From positions 1-9,836 of the forward strand of contig CAMJVA010000044.1 of the NCBI GenBank assembly GCA_946409145.1: 9,836 nucleotides of DNA, read 5' to 3'. The notes below the pieces were generated by a model, which worked only from the letters and a program-made list of their open reading frames with translations, did no database searches and was not told where the DNA came from. The first letter of the stretch is position 1, and each line of letters starts with the position of its first letter. This document shows, piece after piece, positions 6,508 to 9,836 of the stretch. The translations under genes were made by a program, and so were the position numbers. The DNA comes from an uncultured Enterococcus sp. (GTDB lineage: Bacteria; Bacillota; Bacilli; Lactobacillales; Enterococcaceae).

Positions 6508-6960
6508 TTAAAAATCTTCTCGCCAATTTGTTTGCTGAATTAAAGCATCTACTTGGCGAATTTTTTTAGCTAATTCATTAAGTTTTTCTGTTAATTCTTT
6601 TTGACTAAAACTTGGCACCATTTTTATTTCATTTCTCGCAAATCTTCTTTGGTCTTGTTGCGTAGAAATAATTTGTTGGTAAACATCATATTCCCGACGA
6701 TACCCTTCTCTTTTTTCTAAAGTAGCTTGTAAGGTTTCCTTTGTTTCAAGCACGATTACGGTTTGATTTTTTTCGTGAATGCCTACAATTATTTTTTCCA
6801 GTTGAACATTGACTATGTGATATTCTTTTAACAATTCATCCATGGAGACTTCTAGCTTGTCTCCTTCTTCAATTAAACTTTGGGAAATCATGGTGTTTTT
6901 TAATCCTAAAAGTTTATTTTGTAAGTCTCTTCTTTCTAATAAAGCTTCGGCTAATTTCAT
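6508..6960 (-). CDS. DIP1984-family protein, function unknown
   Basis: A 150-residue, soluble, almost wholly helical protein of the DIP1984 family (often labelled septicolysin in databases; DUF6847-type). The family pattern is clear: MKLAEALLERRDLQNKL at the start, a heptad-rich coiled coil with LLKEYHIVNVQLEKIIVGIHEKNQ (about 43-66) and ETLQATLEKREGY (about 76-88), RFARNEIKMVPSFS (about 106-119), and the C-terminal LAKKIRQVDALIQQTNWREDF. There is no signal peptide or membrane segment, so the toxin-like name is doubtful; no biochemical role is established that I know of. The start at 6960 has GGAGG 8 bases upstream (6973-6969). The gene has its own promoter that overlaps the ftsX terminator, so it appears to be a separate transcript. 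No terminator hairpin follows closely on this strand. Confidence 0.85.
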   Translation of the reverse strand: MKLAEALLERRDLQNKLLGLKNTMISQSLIEEGDKLEVSMDELLKEYHIVNVQLEKIIVGIHEKNQTVIVLETKETLQATLEKREGYRREYDVYQQIISTQQDQRRFARNEIKMVPSFSQKELTEKLNELAKKIRQVDALIQQTNWREDF

Positions 6961-6981
6961 TGGCCTAACCTCCTTTTTTCT

Positions 6982-7010
6982 ATCTTACCATGAAAAAAGG
7001 AAGCAAGACA
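6982..7010 (-). promoter_or_regulatory. promoter of the DIP1984-family gene
   Basis: On the minus strand TGTCTT (7010-7005), a 17-base spacer and TAAGAT (6987-6982) preceded by TGG make an extended -10 promoter. The -35 lies within the stem of the ftsX terminator, so terminator and promoter overlap. Confidence 0.5.
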
Positions 7011-7030
7011 TTTCTTCGTCTCACTTCCTT
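6993..7030 (-). terminator. rho-independent terminator of ftsEX
   Basis: On the minus strand AAGGAAGTGAGAC (7030-7018) pairs with GTCTTGCTTCCTT (7011-6999 region) as a 13-bp stem with two G-U pairs and an 8-base loop, followed by six T (6998-6993). It lies about 20 bases after the ftsX stop. Confidence 0.88.
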
Positions 7031-7048
7031 AAATTTATTTTTGAAAAA

Positions 7049-7942
7049 TTATATTTTCAAGAATCTTCTCATGGATAAAATCGAACCTACTGAACCAATA
7101 ATCACACCCATGACAATCATAACAATAATGACTTGAGGAACAAGATCAGCTGGCGCCATTAAAGAGTAACCAGTTTTCATTAAGTCCCGGTTGAAAATAG
7201 TAAAGACTTTTTCGTAACCAAAAATCATCGCTAGTGTGGGAATAATCGCACCTAATAAACCAACCCACGCCCCTTCAAGGAAAAATGGCCAACGAATATA
7301 ACCATTTTTTGCCCCAACTAAACGCATAATTTGAATTTCTCTTTTACGCGTCATAATCGTAATCCGAATCGTATTAGAAATTAAGAAAATAGCGACAAAT
7401 AATAACACAATAGTTCCCACTAAGCCCCATTTTCTAACACCGTCAGAGATTTTGAAAACTTTATCAGAAAAATCACCGCCGTAATCGGCTTGTTCTACAT
7501 TGGGAATTTTTTCGGCTTGTTTTTGCACATCTTTCACTTTGTCTGGACTATCAGCTGAGACAATGTAAGCATCTCTTAAAGGATTATTGTCTCCATCAAA
7601 TAAATTAAAAGCATCCCCGTAAGTTTTAATTAAGTTTTGTAATTGTTCGTCTCTAGAAGAGAATTTTACTTTGTCCACGTGGGAAAGCTCTTCTAGTTCT
7701 TTTCCTACTTTATCCACATCAGCTTCTTCAGTGGACGTTTCCACAAAAACCGTCACATTCACATTATTAGCAATATCTTCAGCAAGTTTTGTTACATTTA
7801 ACACCACTGCTAAAAAGACACCCACAAGTAAAAGAGTAATGGTAACAGCGGAAATGGAAGCAAAACTCATCCAACCATTTCGTTTGATACTTTTAATACT
7901 TTCCCATATATGGCGAAAAAAAGTTCTAATCATCGTACCCAT
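7049..7942 (-). CDS. ftsX: cell-division permease-like protein FtsX
   Basis: Membrane partner of the FtsE ATPase. In Gram-positives FtsEX does not transport a solute but switches on peptidoglycan hydrolases (PcsB- or CwlO-type) outside the cell. The 297-residue protein has the family layout: a short cytoplasmic N-terminus with RHIWESIKSIKRNGW, TM1 (about 27-49), a large extracellular domain (about 50-170, including FSSRDEQLQ and NPLRDAYIV), TM2 (about 173-191), the cytoplasmic loop SNTIRITIMTRKREIQIMRLVGAKNGYIRWPF, TM3 (about 223-243) and TM4 (about 268-288), ending SMRRFLKI. The ATG at 7942 has GAGG (7952-7949) 6 bases upstream. The ATG at 7933 matches the MIRxFFRH start of streptococcal homologues, so the start stays open. 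It overlaps ftsE by 17 (or 8) bases, so the pair is co-translated. Confidence 0.96.
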   Translation of the reverse strand: MGTMIRTFFRHIWESIKSIKRNGWMSFASISAVTITLLLVGVFLAVVLNVTKLAEDIANNVNVTVFVETSTEEADVDKVGKELEELSHVDKVKFSSRDEQLQNLIKTYGDAFNLFDGDNNPLRDAYIVSADSPDKVKDVQKQAEKIPNVEQADYGGDFSDKVFKISDGVRKWGLVGTIVLLFVAIFLISNTIRITIMTRKREIQIMRLVGAKNGYIRWPFFLEGAWVGLLGAIIPTLAMIFGYEKVFTIFNRDLMKTGYSLMAPADLVPQVIIVMIVMGVIIGSVGSILSMRRFLKI

Positions 7943-8612
7943 ATTCCCCCTCTACTTGGTCTCTAATAATACGACCATTTTCAATAGCAATTACCCGATG
8001 ACGAATGGTATTGACAATTGTTGAATTATGTGTGGCCATGACCACAGTTGTTCCTTGAGTGTTAATTTTATCTAATAATTTCATAATTTCCCAAGAATTT
8101 TCTGGATCTAAGTTTCCTGTAGGTTCATCGGCAATTAAAACTTTAGGGGTATTCACAATGGCTCTGGCAATGGCTACCCGTTGTTGTTCCCCACCAGATA
8201 ATTCAGTTGGGAAAGTCCGCACTTTATGTTTTAATCCTACTAAATCTAAAACTTCCAATACTCTTTTTTTAGTTTCCCGTGGTTTTTTTCCAATAACTTG
8301 CATGGCATAGGCCACATTTTCATACACGGTTTTTTGCATTAAAAGTTTATAGTCTTGGAAGACAACTCCAATTTCTCGGCGTAAAAGTGGCACATCACGG
8401 TTTTTAATTTTCATTAAATCATAGCCAGCCACATTTAAAGTGCCTTTACTAGCTTTTTCTTCCCGGTACATTAATTTAATAAAGGTAGATTTCCCTGCCC
8501 CAGAAGGTCCAACGACATAAACAAATTCACCTTGATCAATTTTTACAGTAATATTACGAATTGCTGTGGTACCGTTGCTATATTTTTTCATTACATCTTG
8601 CATTTCGATCAT
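7926..8612 (-). CDS. ftsE: cell-division ATP-binding protein FtsE
   Basis: Cytoplasmic ABC ATPase that drives FtsX and couples cell-wall hydrolysis to division. At 228 residues it has the exact FtsE size. Motifs in order: Walker A GPSGAGKS (35-42), Q-loop Q86 in VVFQDYKLL (FtsE-typical), signature LSGGEQQR (138-145), Walker B LIADEP with D162 and catalytic E163, D-loop GNLD, and switch H195 in MATHN. The start at 8612 is preceded by AAAGG (8625-8621). It sits downstream of prfB, the conserved Firmicutes order, but the 122-base gap holds its own extended -10 promoter and a small hairpin. Its stop lies inside ftsX. No residue is missing, so the complex should be active. Confidence 0.97.
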   Translation of the reverse strand: MIEMQDVMKKYSNGTTAIRNITVKIDQGEFVYVVGPSGAGKSTFIKLMYREEKASKGTLNVAGYDLMKIKNRDVPLLRREIGVVFQDYKLLMQKTVYENVAYAMQVIGKKPRETKKRVLEVLDLVGLKHKVRTFPTELSGGEQQRVAIARAIVNTPKVLIADEPTGNLDPENSWEIMKLLDKINTQGTTVVMATHNSTIVNTIRHRVIAIENGRIIRDQVEGEYGYDD

Positions 8613-8627
8613 AGCAATTTCCTTTCT

Positions 8628-8650
8628 AAAAAGAGAAGCTAAAACTTCTC
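8628..8650 (-). promoter_or_regulatory. small hairpin plus T-run in the ftsE leader
   Basis: On the minus strand GAGAAG (8650-8645), a 6-base loop and CTTCTC (8638-8633) are followed by five T (8632-8628), immediately before the ftsE ribosome site. It looks like a weak terminator for prfB transcripts. It also lies downstream of the ftsE promoter, so it may be a leaky attenuator. Confidence 0.4.
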
Positions 8651-8669
8651 AAGTAATATATCCTTGTTG

Positions 8670-8678
8670 ATTATAGCA
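8670..8678 (-). promoter_or_regulatory. ftsE promoter, extended -10
   Basis: On the minus strand TGC is directly followed by a perfect TATAAT (8675-8670). The -35 position has only a poor match. A consensus TTGACA at 8724-8719 is too far upstream for this -10 and has no good -10 of its own. The leader to ftsE would be about 50 bases. Confidence 0.6.
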
Positions 8679-8734
8679 GATGATTATTTCACCTTTCTAA
8701 CAGACCGTTACAAATAGATGTCAATTTCAAGAAC

Positions 8735-9836
8735 TTAATCAATTTCTTTTGCTAATTGCCATTTTAAATAAGCGTCAATGAAATTATCTAAATCTCCATC
8801 CATGACAGCTTGAACATTTCCTGTTTCATAATTCGTTCGGTGATCTTTTACCATATTATATGGATGAAAAACATAAGAGCGAATTTGCGAGCCCCAACCA
8901 ATTTCTAGTTGTTCTCCTTTAATGGCAGCAGCTTCTTGAGCTTTTTTATCTTCTTCTAATTGATAAAGTTTGGCTTTTAACATTCCCATGGCTTGCTCCC
9001 GGTTTTTAAGTTGAGAACGTTGTGCTTGGGAGGCAACCACGACGCCAGTAGGTAAATGAGTAATTCTCACTGCAGAAGAGGTTTTATTAATATGTTGTCC
9101 TCCAGCACCACTGGCACGATAAGTATCAATTTTTAAATCATCTGGATTAATTTCAATATCAATCGTGTTATCAAGTTCAGGCATCACATCTACAGAACAA
9201 AAAGACGTATGACGTCTAGCATTACTATCAAAAGGGGAAATTCTAACTAAGCGATGAACACCTTTTTCACTGCGTAAATAGCCATATGCATTATACCCTT
9301 TAATGAGTAAAGTGACACTTTTAATTCCCGCTTCATCTCCTGCTTGATAATCTAAAGTTTCCACAGAAAAACCATGTTGTTCAGCCCAACGAGTGTACAT
9401 TCTTAAAAGCATACTCCCCCAGTCTTGAGATTCTGTTCCTCCAGCACCTGGGTGAAGTTCCACAATGGCATTTCTTTTATCGTAAGGACCTTTTAATAAA
9501 AGAGACAGCTCATAAGCACTCATTTTTTCTTTTAAATTTTGACAATCAGTGACTAATTCTTCTTTTAATTCCTCATCCTCTTCTTCTTGTAACAGGTCAA
9601 ACAAATCTTTAGCCTCATCATAGGCAGATTTTAATTCATGGAAAGAATCATATTTGGCTTTATACCCATTGGTTTCATCAATAATAACTTGGGCTTTTTC
9701 ACTATTATCCCAAAAGCCAGGTTCAGCCATTTTATGTTCATTTAAAGCAATATCTTCTTCCAGGCGATCTAAGTCAAAGAGACCTCCTAAAAGATTTTAA
9801 AGTTGTTGCCATTTCTTCAAGTAAAGATCTAATTTC
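8735..9836 (-). CDS. prfB: peptide chain release factor 2, programmed frameshift, 5' partial
   Basis: RF2 recognises UGA and UAA stop codons and releases the finished peptide from the ribosome. The reading frame runs into the window end: 20 codons (9836-9777) lead to an in-frame TGA at 9774-9776. Translation then shifts +1, skipping base 9776, and continues at GAC (9775) to the stop at 8735. The joined product reads EIRSLLEEM...SFRRSLDLDRLEEDIAL...MAEPGFWD and has 366 visible residues, so probably only the initiator Met is missing. Motifs: the stop-codon-reading tripeptide SPF (about 201-203) in VRISPFDSNARRHTSF, and GGQ (about 246-248) in RASGAGGQHINK, which catalyses hydrolysis. A start at 9730 (MAEPGFW) would be wrong, as it would cut off the N-terminal helix. 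ftsE and ftsX follow on the same strand. Confidence 0.97.
9774..9788 (-). promoter_or_regulatory. prfB +1 frameshift site
   Basis: On the minus strand an internal Shine-Dalgarno AGGAGG (9788-9783), a 3-base spacer TCT, the slippery codon CTT (9779-9777) and the stop TGA followed by C (9776-9773) form the classic RF2 recoding signal. The 3-base spacing equals that in E. coli. Low RF2 slows termination at the weak TGAC context and favours slipping from CUU to UUU, giving feedback control of RF2 level. Confidence 0.96.

Noticed and set aside
6842..7078. 78-residue plus-strand ORF
   Set aside because: It is antisense to the DIP1984-family gene and runs through the ftsX terminator; no ribosome site.
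7671..8310. Two plus-strand ORFs opposite ftsX and ftsE (7671-8024, 8059-8310)
   Set aside because: Ser/Thr-rich frames opposite well-identified genes; no start signals.
8719..8724. Consensus TTGACA (minus strand) as the ftsE -35
   Set aside because: The TATAAT at 8675-8670 is about 43 bases downstream, far too distant, and the position 17 bases away has only GTTAGA.
8735..9730. prfB frame starting at ATG 9730 taken as a complete RF2
   Set aside because: It omits about 36 N-terminal residues that are encoded upstream through the +1 frameshift; the ATG has no ribosome site.

Overview
This window is a stretch of low-GC Gram-positive chromosome, roughly one third G+C by eye. The proteins (Ntdp/UPF0374, long RecX, MutY with a C-terminal recognition domain, FtsEX beside a frameshifted prfB) and the strong GGAGG ribosome sites point to Lactobacillales, most likely Enterococcaceae (Enterococcus or Vagococcus-like). 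That assignment is inference; no rRNA or tRNA is present to anchor it. Genes are ordinary chromosomal ones. I see no insertion sequence, phage gene, CRISPR array or defence system.

Layout. Bases 1-45 are not biological: they match the Illumina TruSeq universal adapter, so this end is the end of a sequencing contig. The adapter is fused to the 3' part of an AI-2E/PerM-family membrane protein gene (minus strand) and gives it a false six-residue tail. Divergent from it run a GNAT acetyltransferase gene and ndk (plus strand), ending at a strong bidirectional terminator (2210-2250). Facing them on the minus strand is a recX-mutY-ntdp block: recX and mutY overlap, while ntdp has its own promoter. 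Divergent from recX is a 23S rRNA m5U methyltransferase gene of the RlmD/RlmCD type, closed by an 11-bp terminator hairpin. A 166-base GC-rich non-coding stretch follows (6342-6507). The rest, all on the minus strand, is prfB, ftsE, ftsX, a terminator, and a DIP1984-family gene with its own promoter. prfB starts at or just beyond the window end.

How the genes relate. Ndk and Ntdp both act on nucleoside di- and triphosphates; MutY and RecX serve DNA repair and recombination control; RlmD and RF2 serve the ribosome; FtsE and FtsX form the membrane complex that controls cell-wall hydrolases at division. The prfB-ftsE-ftsX order is a conserved Firmicutes arrangement. RF2 synthesis is autoregulated here by a programmed +1 frameshift at an in-frame UGA (9774-9776), fully visible in the sequence.

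Several promoters (ndk, ntdp, recX, ftsE, DIP1984 gene) share one design: an extended -10 (TGn plus hexamer) with a weak or absent -35. I found no convincing undescribed system. The least explained item is the GC-rich intergenic segment at 6342-6507.
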